A model generated the notes under the pieces. The model was given only the letters and a program-made list of their open reading frames with translations, was not told where the DNA came from and ran no database searches. Positions 25,870 through 33,628 of a DNA stretch of 64,000 bases are shown here, piece by piece (position 1 is the stretch's first letter; each line of letters opens with the position of its first letter). Source of the stretch: Mitsuaria sp. GD03876 (GTDB lineage: Bacteria; Pseudomonadota; Gammaproteobacteria; Burkholderiales; Burkholderiaceae_C); contig NZ_JAOCCU010000001.1 of NCBI RefSeq assembly GCF_029840635.1, positions 244,097 to 308,096 of the forward strand, written 5' to 3'. Both the position numbers and the translations under genes were made by a program.

Positions 25870-26202
25870 TCACTGCACCACGAGTTCCACGATCCGGCAG
25901 TACCCGGCGCCGTCTTCCTCGACATACAGCGAGACATTGCGGCCCTGCGCGTACGCCATCAGCATCGTCGCGATCTTGCCCTTCGCGCCCGAGTCGGCCT
26001 CGTTGACGAAGGCCCAGTTCTGCAGGCAACCCGCCGAGTCCGGCAGCCCCTGCACGCGGAAGTAGTAGTTGTTCCCGCCGGACACATACGGCCCGGCCGG
26101 CTTGAACGCGCCGGTGAAACGGCCCGGCGCGGCGGTCGCCACCATCGGCAGCGTCATCGCCGCCAGTGCCACCACGGCCAAGCCTCGCGTCATCTTGCTC
26201 AT
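25870..26202 (-). CDS. Small secreted protein, paralogue of the 24145 gene
   Basis: 110 residues with a clear signal peptide (RGLAVVALAAMTLPMVATAA). The mature part has GRFTGAFKPAGPYVSGGNNY, YYFRVQG, GCLQNW, MLMAYAQGRNVSLYVEE and a closing YCRIVELVV. It shares this layout with the plus-strand protein at 24145-24480. Likely periplasmic, with two cysteines that may pair. Function is unknown. A terminator shared with the opposite strand lies at 25815-25840. Confidence 0.65.
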   Translation of the reverse strand: MSKMTRGLAVVALAAMTLPMVATAAPGRFTGAFKPAGPYVSGGNNYYFRVQGLPDSAGCLQNWAFVNEADSGAKGKIATMLMAYAQGRNVSLYVEEDGAGYCRIVELVVQ

Positions 26203-26272
26203 CGTGTTTCCTCCCTGGATTGGAGCGGCGGATGTTAGCGGGGCGGAATGACGGGCGTCTTGCTCCGGATCC

Positions 26273-26761
26273 TCAAGCCGCCCACGCCTTCAATCGCCGT
26301 TCGCACTCGTCCGCCGGGAATCGAGCTCCGGCAGTCAGCATGCGTTCAAGCCCCGCGGCAAGGGCTGCTTCATCGACGACGCCATGCGCCAGCAACTGGT
26401 CGAGCAGCCACAGGGCGCCATGCACGGTCATCCCGTCCTTCTGCGCCTGCTTGCGCAAGCGCCCATCCCCCGTGAGGAGGGGAAGGCCGGTCCGCCGCGC
26501 CAGGAAGTAGCACGACACATCCGCCAGGGAACTGTTGTTGTGATCCGCGGAGAGCCGCAGCAACTCGGTGATCGCGTCGCCGTCGAGCGATTCGACGGTC
26601 AAGCCTCGCCGGATCAGGTCCTCGTGAGCGAGGTCTTCAAGCTCGTGGAGAACGAAGTCCGTGCAGCACAGGATGAAGGGCAGGCGAAACAGCTCATCCA
26701 GCAGACCAGCATTCCGGAAGTCGATCCAGATGTTGGTGTCGCTGACATAGACGCGTGGCAT
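26273..26761 (-). CDS. PIN-domain toxin
   Basis: 162 residues. PIN ribonuclease fold: Asp near residue 8 in YVSDTNIWIDF, an acidic residue in HELEDLAHE, and the C-terminal acidic site in LLTGDGRLRKQA. PIN toxins of type II systems cut RNA, often tRNA or rRNA. Its ATG begins directly after the TGA of the XRE-IrrE gene, so the two are translated together, antitoxin first. This pairing of an XRE/ImmA-IrrE (COG2856) antitoxin with a PIN protein is a known toxin-antitoxin arrangement. Confidence 0.8.
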   Translation of the reverse strand: MPRVYVSDTNIWIDFRNAGLLDELFRLPFILCCTDFVLHELEDLAHEDLIRRGLTVESLDGDAITELLRLSADHNNSSLADVSCYFLARRTGLPLLTGDGRLRKQAQKDGMTVHGALWLLDQLLAHGVVDEAALAAGLERMLTAGARFPADECERRLKAWAA

Positions 26762-27817
26762 TCATGCTCCCGCCGCCGGTGCCAGGGCCGGTTCCAACGC
26801 CCCCAGCGGGCGCTGCAGGAACTCCGCCGCGCGCGACGCGCTGAACAGTCCCTCGGCCAGGCCCCAGAACACCAGCGACTCGAACCGTCGCGGCTGTTCG
26901 GGCAGCAGCGGCTCCGGCTCCGCGGTGCGCCACCCCGACTTCGAGAACTGGATCACCGCGGACATGTAGCCGCTCTCGCTCAGCAGATCGAGGTCCTTCA
27001 GGCGGCGCAGGGCGACCTGCATGGAGACGCCGTACCGCCGTTTCGCATTCAGCAGTTCGCCAGGATGCACACGGGAACGTCGATGGGCACCGAAGTCCAG
27101 GAGCACTTGCTCGTCCGGATATAGGAAGGCACCGGCGAACCGATGACAGCATCGCTCCTTGTCGGCCTCCGACATGCCGTCAGGCAGGGCCATCACCCAA
27201 TGGCCGAGCTCATGGGCCGCGGTGAACCGCACCCGCTCGCCCGGGCGCGTGGTGTTCAACGCGATCAGGACATGCTGGCCATCCTCCGTCGCCGCGCACG
27301 CGCCGTCGAAGTCGTCTCGCGCCTCGATCAGCGCGACCTTGATGCCGCGCTCTTCCAGCAGCTGCGTCAGGTTGGCGATGGCGTCCCGGCCGATGCCCCA
27401 GTCCTGTCGCAGCTGCCGCGCCGCGCGCTCCGCGTCGTCGACCGCCAACACGCGCAGGACCTGGGGATCGGTCGGTGGAATGCGGAGATCGATCGAGTCG
27501 AAGCAGCGCTCCAGCGCGATGTAGCGCTCGAGGTGGTCCCGCATCTGCTCGCCGACCTGTTGCTGCCGGTACTTCGGCATGCGGGCCAGCTTGCGAAACT
27601 CGAGCGGCGCGAGCGTCACCGCGTCGGCACGGAAGAAGTATTCAGGCCGGACGCCCAAGGCCTTGGCGAACTGAAGCAGGCGCGTGGAATTCGGGACGGC
27701 GTCGCCCCGTTCGAACTTGCTCAGCGCCTGCTTGGTGATATCGCCGACGGCCTGGGCCAGTTCATCGAGGCTGAGCCCCTTCAGGACGCGGGCCCGCCGG
27801 AGTCGGTCGTGGATCAT
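26762..27817 (-). CDS. XRE-type HTH / ImmA-IrrE metallopeptidase antitoxin
   Basis: 351 residues. The N-terminal XRE helix-turn-helix (LRRARVLKGLSLDELAQAVG ... KQALSKFERGDAVPN) is followed by an ImmA/IrrE (COG2856) domain with zinc motif HELGH in FTAAHELGHWVM and a later CCHRFAGAFLYP. A winged C-terminal region completes it. It is the first gene of the pair with the PIN toxin. It probably binds its own promoter at the perfect inverted repeat 27828-27869, and its peptidase may act on itself or a stress signal. Role as antitoxin is inferred from family and neighbour. Confidence 0.8.
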   Translation of the reverse strand: MIHDRLRRARVLKGLSLDELAQAVGDITKQALSKFERGDAVPNSTRLLQFAKALGVRPEYFFRADAVTLAPLEFRKLARMPKYRQQQVGEQMRDHLERYIALERCFDSIDLRIPPTDPQVLRVLAVDDAERAARQLRQDWGIGRDAIANLTQLLEERGIKVALIEARDDFDGACAATEDGQHVLIALNTTRPGERVRFTAAHELGHWVMALPDGMSEADKERCCHRFAGAFLYPDEQVLLDFGAHRRSRVHPGELLNAKRRYGVSMQVALRRLKDLDLLSESGYMSAVIQFSKSGWRTAEPEPLLPEQPRRFESLVFWGLAEGLFSASRAAEFLQRPLGALEPALAPAAGA

Positions 27818-27827
27818 CGCGTGCTCC

Positions 27828-27869
27828 TTGGTTGACGATCATTCTATTTCCGATGAGATCGTCAACCAA
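27828..27869 (-). promoter_or_regulatory. Operator: perfect 13-bp inverted repeat
   Basis: TTGGTTGACGATC (27828-27840) and GATCGTCAACCAA (27857-27869) with a 16-base spacer, ending 11 bases before the XRE-IrrE start. The spacer is AT-rich compared with its surroundings. The position fits autoregulation of the toxin-antitoxin operon by the XRE domain. Confidence 0.75.
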
Positions 27870-27881
27870 TGACCGATTCGC

Positions 27882-28559
27882 TCACATCCCCTCGCCGGCC
27901 GCCACCATGCTCCTCAACACGTTCTCCACCGCCTGCCTCACATGCTCGCCGCACAGCCGCGCGGCCAGCGCGCTGTCGCGCTGCTCGATCGCCGTGACGA
28001 TCGCATCGAGCTCCCGCAGCGTGTTGGGCAGCCGCCCCGGCTGCGCCATCGAGATGCGGCGCAGCACCGTCACCCGGTTGTTGAGCTGGCGCAGCATCTG
28101 CCCCGCCACCGCGTTGCCGCAACCCTCGACCAGGATGTCGTAGAACTGGTTCTTCAGCGCCAGGATCCCCGCGCGGTCGCCGGCCTCGTGCGCCCGCGCC
28201 AGCTCCGTCAGCTTCGCCCGCAGCGCCGCCCGCTGCGCCTCCGACGCGTTCCCCGCGAACCCGCCGCCGGCCAGGCTCTCCAGCGCCGCGCGCACCTCGT
28301 AGATCTCGCGCACCTCGTCGCGCGAGATGCTCGTCACCTCCGGCCCGCGGTGCGGAATGATCGTGATCAGCCCCTCGGCCTGCAGGTGCTGCAGCGACTC
28401 CCGCACGCAGGAACGGCTGACGTCCAGGCTCTCGCACAACTCCCGCTCGGACAGCTTCTGGCCCGGCGCCAGCACCCCGTCCAGGATCGCGGTGCGCAAG
28501 GCCTGCGTCGCGCGCTGGCGCAGGGAGGTCTCTTCTCGGGCGACTTTCAACAGGCTCAT
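27882..28559 (-). CDS. GntR-family regulator (FCD type)
   Basis: 225 residues. Winged helix at ~12-75 (LRQRATQALRTAILDGVLAPGQKLSERELCESLDVSRSCVRESL is the familiar pattern), then an FCD domain with E-x-R-A-A-L-E (EIYEVRAALESLA) and histidines near the end (GEHVRQAVENV). It is divergent from the carboxymuconolactone-decarboxylase operon at 28772, separated by 212 bases holding GATTGTC-type palindromes, so it probably represses that operon until the substrate is present. Confidence 0.88.
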   Translation of the reverse strand: MSLLKVAREETSLRQRATQALRTAILDGVLAPGQKLSERELCESLDVSRSCVRESLQHLQAEGLITIIPHRGPEVTSISRDEVREIYEVRAALESLAGGGFAGNASEAQRAALRAKLTELARAHEAGDRAGILALKNQFYDILVEGCGNAVAGQMLRQLNNRVTVLRRISMAQPGRLPNTLRELDAIVTAIEQRDSALAARLCGEHVRQAVENVLRSMVAAGEGM

Positions 28560-28586
28560 GGGGCGGCATCCTAGCTGCGGCTGGGC

Positions 28587-28694
28587 GATGTCCGGACATC
28601 CGGGCGGACGGATGTTCAGAACGTCCGATTGTCATACACCGCCCACTCGCCGCTTTCAATCCAGGAAATCGCGATGTCGGATTGTCGGACAATC
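28587..28694. promoter_or_regulatory. Putative GntR operators in the divergent promoter
   Basis: Three related elements: GATGTCCGGACATC palindrome at 28587-28600, half-site GATTGTC at 28627-28633, and the palindrome GATTGTC-G-GACAATC at 28680-28694. GntR/FCD proteins bind short palindromes with TnGTCnnACnA-like cores, which these fit. Confidence 0.6.
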
Positions 28695-28771
28695 TGACTA
28701 CATTGAATCCCATGGACGGCGGTCCCCCGACCGGCGGTCTTTCCACCCCCCAACATCCCCAGGAGTTTCCG

Positions 28772-29170
28772 ATGACCCGTGCGTACGCCCCGAAGAACCA
28801 GGCCCTGTTCGACCAGGGGCTCTCGACCCGGCGCGAGGTGCTGGGCGCCGAGTACGTCGACGCCTCGATCAAGAACGCCACGGACTTCAACATCGACATG
28901 CAGGAGCTGGTCACGCAGTACTGCTGGGGCGATGTCTGGAACCGTCCGGGCCTGGACCGTCGCACCCGCTCGTTCCTGAACCTGGCGATGATCACCGCGC
29001 TGAACCGCCCGCACGAACTCAAGCTGCATGTCCGCGGCGCGATCAACAACGGCCTGACGCGCGACGAGATCAAGGAAGTCTTCCTGCAGACGGCGATCTA
29101 CTGCGGCGTGCCGGCGGCGATCGACTCGTTCCGGGTCGCGGCCGAGGTGTTCAAAGAGATGGACGCCTGA
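28772..29170 (+). CDS. Carboxymuconolactone decarboxylase-family protein
   Basis: 132 residues, the size of PcaC-type proteins. It shows the family pattern with LVTQYCWGDVWNRPGLDRRTRSFLNLAMITALNRPHELKLHV and EIKEVFLQTAIYCGVPAAIDSF (conserved Glu, Cys and His). PcaC decarboxylates 4-carboxymuconolactone in the protocatechuate branch, but relatives have other or unknown reactions, and no pca genes are here. First gene of a four-gene plus-strand run with a dehydrogenase, an aldehyde dehydrogenase and a Bug-type binding protein. ATG 28772 follows CAGGAG. Confidence 0.82.
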   Translation: MTRAYAPKNQALFDQGLSTRREVLGAEYVDASIKNATDFNIDMQELVTQYCWGDVWNRPGLDRRTRSFLNLAMITALNRPHELKLHVRGAINNGLTRDEIKEVFLQTAIYCGVPAAIDSFRVAAEVFKEMDA

Positions 29171-29179
29171 GGAGCCGCC

Positions 29180-30067
29180 ATGAGCCACGCTGTCGCCGAC
29201 CCCAAGCTGCGCATCGGTTTCATCGGGCTGGGCATGATGGGCACGCCCATGGCCCACCTGCTGCACGCCGCCGGCCACGCGCTGGTGGTGCAGGACGCCC
29301 GTCCCGAGGTCACCGCCGCCTTCTCGCAGGCCCATGCCGGCGCGCTGGTCGCCGCGTCCGCCGCGGACTTCGCCGCCTGCGACGTGCTGATCACGATGCT
29401 GCCCAACTCCGACATCGTCGACGCGGTGCTCGCGCCGATGGCCGCGCGGCTCAAGCCCGGCGCGGCGGTGATCGAGATGAGCTCCGCCGACCCGAGCCGC
29501 ACCCGCGCGCTGGCCCAGCGGCTGGCCGAGCACGGCGTCTCGCTGATCGACGCGCCGGTCTCCGGCGGCGTGAAGAAGGCCGTGGCCGGCACGCTGGCCA
29601 TCATGGTCGGCGGCGACCCGGCGGTGTTCGAGCAGATGAAGCCGGTGCTCGCGACGATGGGCCAATCGATCTCGCACGTCGGTCCGGTCGGCGCCGGCCA
29701 TGCGCTCAAGGCGCTGAACAACTACGTCTCCGCCGCCGCGCTGATCGCCACCGCCGAGGCCATCCATGTCGGCGCCGCCTTCGGCATCGATCCCGCGACC
29801 ATCGTCGACGTGATCCAGGCCTCCACCGGCCGCAACAACACGACCGAGAACAAGGCCCACCAGTTCATGCTGAACGGCGCCTTCAACTCGGGCTTCTCGC
29901 TGGCGCTGCAGGCCAAGGACGTCGGCATCGCCGCGTCGCTGGGCCGCGCGATGGGCCTGCCGATGGCGTTGGCCCAGGACGTCCACGGCATGACCGCCGC
30001 GGCGTCCGAGGCGCTCGGCCCCGGCGCGGACCACACCGAGCTGTACCGCTTCGTCGGCAAGGCCTGA
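29180..30067 (+). CDS. 3-hydroxyisobutyrate dehydrogenase-family oxidoreductase
   Basis: 295 residues. NAD(P) binding motif GFIGLGMMGTPMA at the N-terminus, substrate motif DAPVSGGVKKA, and catalytic lysine in GHALKALNNYV. Family members oxidise beta-hydroxy acids (3-hydroxyisobutyrate, tartronate semialdehyde, threonate). It starts 9 bases after the decarboxylase-like gene and stops 4 bases before the aldehyde dehydrogenase, so the product of one step may feed the next. Substrate is unknown. The valine-pathway mmsB is a separate gene at 32594. Confidence 0.88.
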   Translation: MSHAVADPKLRIGFIGLGMMGTPMAHLLHAAGHALVVQDARPEVTAAFSQAHAGALVAASAADFAACDVLITMLPNSDIVDAVLAPMAARLKPGAAVIEMSSADPSRTRALAQRLAEHGVSLIDAPVSGGVKKAVAGTLAIMVGGDPAVFEQMKPVLATMGQSISHVGPVGAGHALKALNNYVSAAALIATAEAIHVGAAFGIDPATIVDVIQASTGRNNTTENKAHQFMLNGAFNSGFSLALQAKDVGIAASLGRAMGLPMALAQDVHGMTAAASEALGPGADHTELYRFVGKA

Positions 30068-30071
30068 GGCG

Positions 30072-31463
30072 ATGCGCGCGTCCTTCGACGTCCTCAACCC
30101 CGCCACCGGCGAGCGCGTCGCGCAGGTGCCGAAGGCGTCGGCCCAGGAGGCGCTGGCCGCCGTCGAGGCGGCGCGCCTGGCGCAGGCCGGCTGGCGGCGC
30201 CTCGGCGGCCACGCCCGCGCGGACGTGCTGCAACGCTGGTTCGAGCGGGTCGTCGCGAACACCGAGCAGCTCGCGCGCCTGATGGTCTCGGAGCAGGGCA
30301 AGCCGCTGGCGGAAGCGCGCGGCGAGATCGGCTACGCGGCCAGCTACATCCGCTTCTACGCCGAGGAAGCGCGGCGGCTGCACGGCGAGACGATCCCGTC
30401 GGCCTCGCCGGACCGACGCCAGCTGGTGATCCGCGAGCCGGTGGGCGTCTGCGCCGCGATCACGCCGTGGAACTTCCCGGCCGCGATGGTGACGCGCAAG
30501 GTCGCTCCCGCGCTGGCGGCGGGATGCGCGATGGTGCTCAAGCCGTCGGAACTGACACCGCTGACCGCGTCCCGCCTGGCCGAACTGGCGCTCGAGGCCG
30601 GCGTGCCGCGCGGCGTGTTCCAGGTGGTCGTCGGTGACGCGGCCGAGATCGGCGCGGTGCTCACCGCGTCGCCGACGGTGCGCCTGCTCAGCTTCACCGG
30701 CTCGACGCCGGTGGGCCGGTTGCTGATGGCGCAATGCGCGCCGACGGTGAAGAAGCTCGGCCTGGAGCTCGGCGGCAACGCGCCCTTCATCGTGTTCGAC
30801 GACGCGGACCTGGACGCCGCGGTCGAGGGCGCGATCGTCTCCAAGTTCCGCAACGCCGGCCAGACTTGCGTCTGCGCCAACCGCTTCTTCGTGCAGCGCG
30901 GTGTCTACGACGATTTCGCCGCGCGGCTGACCGAGCGCGTCCGCGCGCTGCGCACCGGCCATGGGCTCGATGACGGCGTGACGCAGGGGCCGCTGATCAA
31001 CGAGGCGGCGCGGCGCAAGGCGCTCTCGCACGTGCGGGACGCGGTCGAGCGTGGCGCCCGCGTGGCCACCGGCGGCGAGGCGGTCGACGGACCGGGCTGG
31101 TTCATGCAGCCGACGGTGCTGCTGGACGTGGCGCCGGGCATGCGCTGCCTGGACGAGGAGACCTTCGGCCCGGTGGCGCCGCTGGTCCCCTTCGACGACG
31201 AGGCCGAGGCCATCGCCTGGGCCAACGCCAGCGAGTTCGGGCTGGCGAGCTACTTCTACTCGCGCGACGTCGCGCGCTGCTTCCGCGTCGCGGAGGCGAT
31301 CGAGTCCGGGATGGTCGGCATCAACACCGGCGCGATCTCGAGCGAGACGGTGCCCTTCGGCGGCATCAAGCAATCCGGGCTGGGGCGGGAAGGCTCCCGC
31401 CACGGGCTGGACGAATACACCGAGCTGAAGCTGATGAGCTTCGGCGGCATCGGCGCGACCTGA
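30072..31463 (+). CDS. NAD(P)-dependent aldehyde dehydrogenase (succinate-semialdehyde type)
   Basis: 463 residues. It has the aldehyde dehydrogenase elements: ITPWNFPAAMVTRKVAPALAAG, GSTPVGR, catalytic Glu in LELGGNAPFIV, catalytic Cys in NAGQTCVCANRF, and the closing PFGGIKQSGLGREG. Sequence features match the GabD/succinate-semialdehyde group best. In this operon it probably oxidises an aldehyde made by the upstream dehydrogenase. The true substrate is not visible from sequence. Confidence 0.88.
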   Translation: MRASFDVLNPATGERVAQVPKASAQEALAAVEAARLAQAGWRRLGGHARADVLQRWFERVVANTEQLARLMVSEQGKPLAEARGEIGYAASYIRFYAEEARRLHGETIPSASPDRRQLVIREPVGVCAAITPWNFPAAMVTRKVAPALAAGCAMVLKPSELTPLTASRLAELALEAGVPRGVFQVVVGDAAEIGAVLTASPTVRLLSFTGSTPVGRLLMAQCAPTVKKLGLELGGNAPFIVFDDADLDAAVEGAIVSKFRNAGQTCVCANRFFVQRGVYDDFAARLTERVRALRTGHGLDDGVTQGPLINEAARRKALSHVRDAVERGARVATGGEAVDGPGWFMQPTVLLDVAPGMRCLDEETFGPVAPLVPFDDEAEAIAWANASEFGLASYFYSRDVARCFRVAEAIESGMVGINTGAISSETVPFGGIKQSGLGREGSRHGLDEYTELKLMSFGGIGAT

Positions 31464-31552
31464 CGCGCCGCGGTTCCCTTCCTGCATCCCCCATACACGC
31501 AGCGGCCGGCGACGGACCGGGCCGCGCAGCCCTTACCCCTTTGGAGAGAGAC

Positions 31553-32536
31553 ATGCGACAGATGGTGAAGAAGGTCCTGGGCGCCGCGTTGGCGGCGGCG
31601 TCGATGACGACGGCCACGGCGGCGCTGGCCGCCTATCCGGACAAGCCGGTGACGATGGTGATCCCCTACGCGACGGGCGGCTCGACCGACGTGATCGGCC
31701 GTCTGATCGCCGAGGCGATGACGCGCGACCTGGGCCAGCAGGTGATCGTCGAGAACGCCGGCGGCGCGGGCGGCACGATCGGCACCGGCAAGGTGGCGCG
31801 CGCGGCGGCCGACGGCTACACGATCCTGCTGCACAACATGGGCATCGCGACGGCGCCGGCGCTGTATCCGAAGCTCACGTTCGATGCCAACAAGGACCTG
31901 GCGCCGATCGGCCTGGCCGGGGACGTGCCGATGATCCTGGTGCGCAACAAGGACTTCGCGCCGGCCACCGTCGCCGACATGATCCGGCACATGAAGGCCA
32001 AGCCCGGCGAGGTGCGCTTCGCGCATGCGGGCGTCGGGGCGACCTCGCACCTGTGCGCGATGCTGTTCACGCAGACGACCAAGACCACGGTGACGATGGT
32101 TCCGTACCGCGGCACCGGCCCGGCGCTGCAGGACGTGATCGCGGGCAACGTCGACCTGATCTGCGACCAGCCGGTGGCGACCGGACCGCACGTGGCCTCC
32201 GGCGCGCTGAAGGCCTACGCGATGGCGACCAAGGCGCGCGTGCCGCAACTGCCGGACGTGCCGACCTTCGCCGAGAGCGGCCTGCCCGGCTTCGAGCTGG
32301 CGGTGTGGCACGGCGTGTACGCGCCCAAGGGAACGCCGGCGGCGGTGCTGACGCGGCTGAACACGGCGCTGCGCCACGCGCTGGCCGATCCGAACGTGGT
32401 CAAGCGCTACCAGGAGATGGGCGTCGTCGCGCCCCAGGCCGACCGGCTCAAGCCGCAGGTGCTGGGCGCGCAGACCTCCGCCGAGATCAAGAAGTGGGAT
32501 CCGGTGATCAAGGCGGCGGGGGCGAAGGCGGAGTGA
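31553..32536 (+). CDS. Bug/TctC-type tricarboxylate-transport binding protein
   Basis: 327 residues with a signal peptide (KVLGAALAAASMTTATAALA). The mature protein begins AYPDKPVTMVIPYATGGSTDVIGR, the hallmark of Bug proteins, with GGTIGTGKVARAAADGYT and an MVPYRGTGPALQDVIAGNVD second domain. These periplasmic proteins capture carboxylates for tripartite tricarboxylate transporters. The membrane subunits (TctA, TctB) are not in this operon, as is common in Burkholderiales. It presumably brings in the substrate for the enzymes encoded at 28772-31463. Confidence 0.9.
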   Translation: MRQMVKKVLGAALAAASMTTATAALAAYPDKPVTMVIPYATGGSTDVIGRLIAEAMTRDLGQQVIVENAGGAGGTIGTGKVARAAADGYTILLHNMGIATAPALYPKLTFDANKDLAPIGLAGDVPMILVRNKDFAPATVADMIRHMKAKPGEVRFAHAGVGATSHLCAMLFTQTTKTTVTMVPYRGTGPALQDVIAGNVDLICDQPVATGPHVASGALKAYAMATKARVPQLPDVPTFAESGLPGFELAVWHGVYAPKGTPAAVLTRLNTALRHALADPNVVKRYQEMGVVAPQADRLKPQVLGAQTSAEIKKWDPVIKAAGAKAE

Positions 32537-32540
32537 GCGA

Positions 32541-32556
32541 GGCCGCTCAGGCGGCC
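32541..32556. terminator. Hairpin between convergent genes
   Basis: GGCCGC, loop TCAG, GCGGCC between the binding-protein stop (32536) and the convergent mmsB stop (32594). It has no clear T-run; a likely structural terminator. Confidence 0.4.
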
Positions 32557-32593
32557 CTCACTGTCCTCACGGCCCTCACGACGCTCAGGGCGC

Positions 32594-33502
32594 TCAGGGC
32601 TTGAGCAACAGCTGCTGGACGCTGGAGAAGTCCAGCCCGCCGCGGCCGGCGCGGCTGTTGAGCGCGTAGAGGTTGCGCGCCAGCTCGCCCAGCGGCACCG
32701 CGGCGCCGACGCCCAGCGCCGCCTCCACCGCCAGGCCCAGGTCCTTGAGCATCAGGTCGTTGCCGAAACCGCCGCTGTACGCGCGCGACGCGGGCGCCTC
32801 CGGCTTCACGCCGGGCCAGGGGTTGCAGACCTCGGTGGCCCAGCTGCGGCCGGTGCTGACGGCCATCATGGCCGACAGGGCCTGCGGATCCAGCCCGTGC
32901 GCGACGCCCAGCGCTAGCGCCTCGCCGGTGACCGCCATGATCACGCCCAGCGCCATGTTGTTGCACAGCTTGGCGACCTGGCCGGCGCCGGACGCGCCCA
33001 TGTGGAAGATGTTCTTCCCCATCGCCGACAGCACCGGCCGGGCGCGCTCGAGCGCCTCGGCCTCGCCGCCGACGATGAAGGTCAGCGTGCCCGCCGCCGC
33101 GCCGGCGGTGCCGCCGGAGACCGGCGCATCCACCATCGCCAGGCCCCGCGCGCGGGCCGCCTCGGCGACGCGCTGGGCGCTGGCCGGCGCGATGGTGCTG
33201 CAGTCGATGACCAGCGCGCCCGCGGCGATGCGCGCGAGCAGGCCGTCGTCGCCGAGGTACAGCGCCTCGACGTGCCGGCTCGCCGGCAGCATCGAGATCA
33301 CCACCGACGCGCCCTCCACCGCGGCGGCCGCCGACGGCGCGATCGTCACGCCGGCCTCGCGGGCCTTGGCCAGCGCCGCCTCGCTCAGGTCGAAGGCGGC
33401 CACGGCGTGCCCCGCCTTCGCGAGGTTGGCCGCCATCGGGCCGCCCATGTGGCCCAGGCCGATGAAGGCGATGCGTTCGCAGCCGGTGCTCGTCGTGCTC
33501 AT
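32594..33502 (-). CDS. mmsB: 3-Hydroxyisobutyrate dehydrogenase
   Basis: 302 residues. Oxidises 3-hydroxyisobutyrate to methylmalonate semialdehyde with NAD in valine breakdown. Motifs: FIGLGHMGGPMAANLAKAGH near the N-terminus, MVDAPVSGGTAGAAAGTL, and catalytic Lys in GAGQVAKLCNNM. It is the last gene of the minus-strand valine operon, with MmsA, the acyl-CoA dehydrogenase, enoyl-CoA hydratase and HIBYL-CoA hydrolase upstream. The 126-base leader contains a perfect 9-bp hairpin at 33540-33564. Confidence 0.92.
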   Translation of the reverse strand: MSTTSTGCERIAFIGLGHMGGPMAANLAKAGHAVAAFDLSEAALAKAREAGVTIAPSAAAAVEGASVVISMLPASRHVEALYLGDDGLLARIAAGALVIDCSTIAPASAQRVAEAARARGLAMVDAPVSGGTAGAAAGTLTFIVGGEAEALERARPVLSAMGKNIFHMGASGAGQVAKLCNNMALGVIMAVTGEALALGVAHGLDPQALSAMMAVSTGRSWATEVCNPWPGVKPEAPASRAYSGGFGNDLMLKDLGLAVEAALGVGAAVPLGELARNLYALNSRAGRGGLDFSSVQQLLLKP

Positions 33503-33539
33503 GGTGTCGTCTCCTTGTGATCGATGAATCGATGAACCG

Positions 33540-33564
33540 ACGGATCGCGTGCCCTGCGATCCGT
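33540..33564. repeat. 9-bp perfect inverted repeat
   Basis: ACGGATCGC (33540-33548) and GCGATCCGT (33556-33564) lie 38 bases upstream of the mmsB start. There is no T-run; it may be an mRNA processing or stabilising hairpin inside the operon. Confidence 0.45.
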
Positions 33565-33628
33565 GATCGTTGATCGGGGGTGAGGCCGGCGTGGTGACCC
33601 TGTCAGCGCCGCCGGTGCGGCGCGCGGG

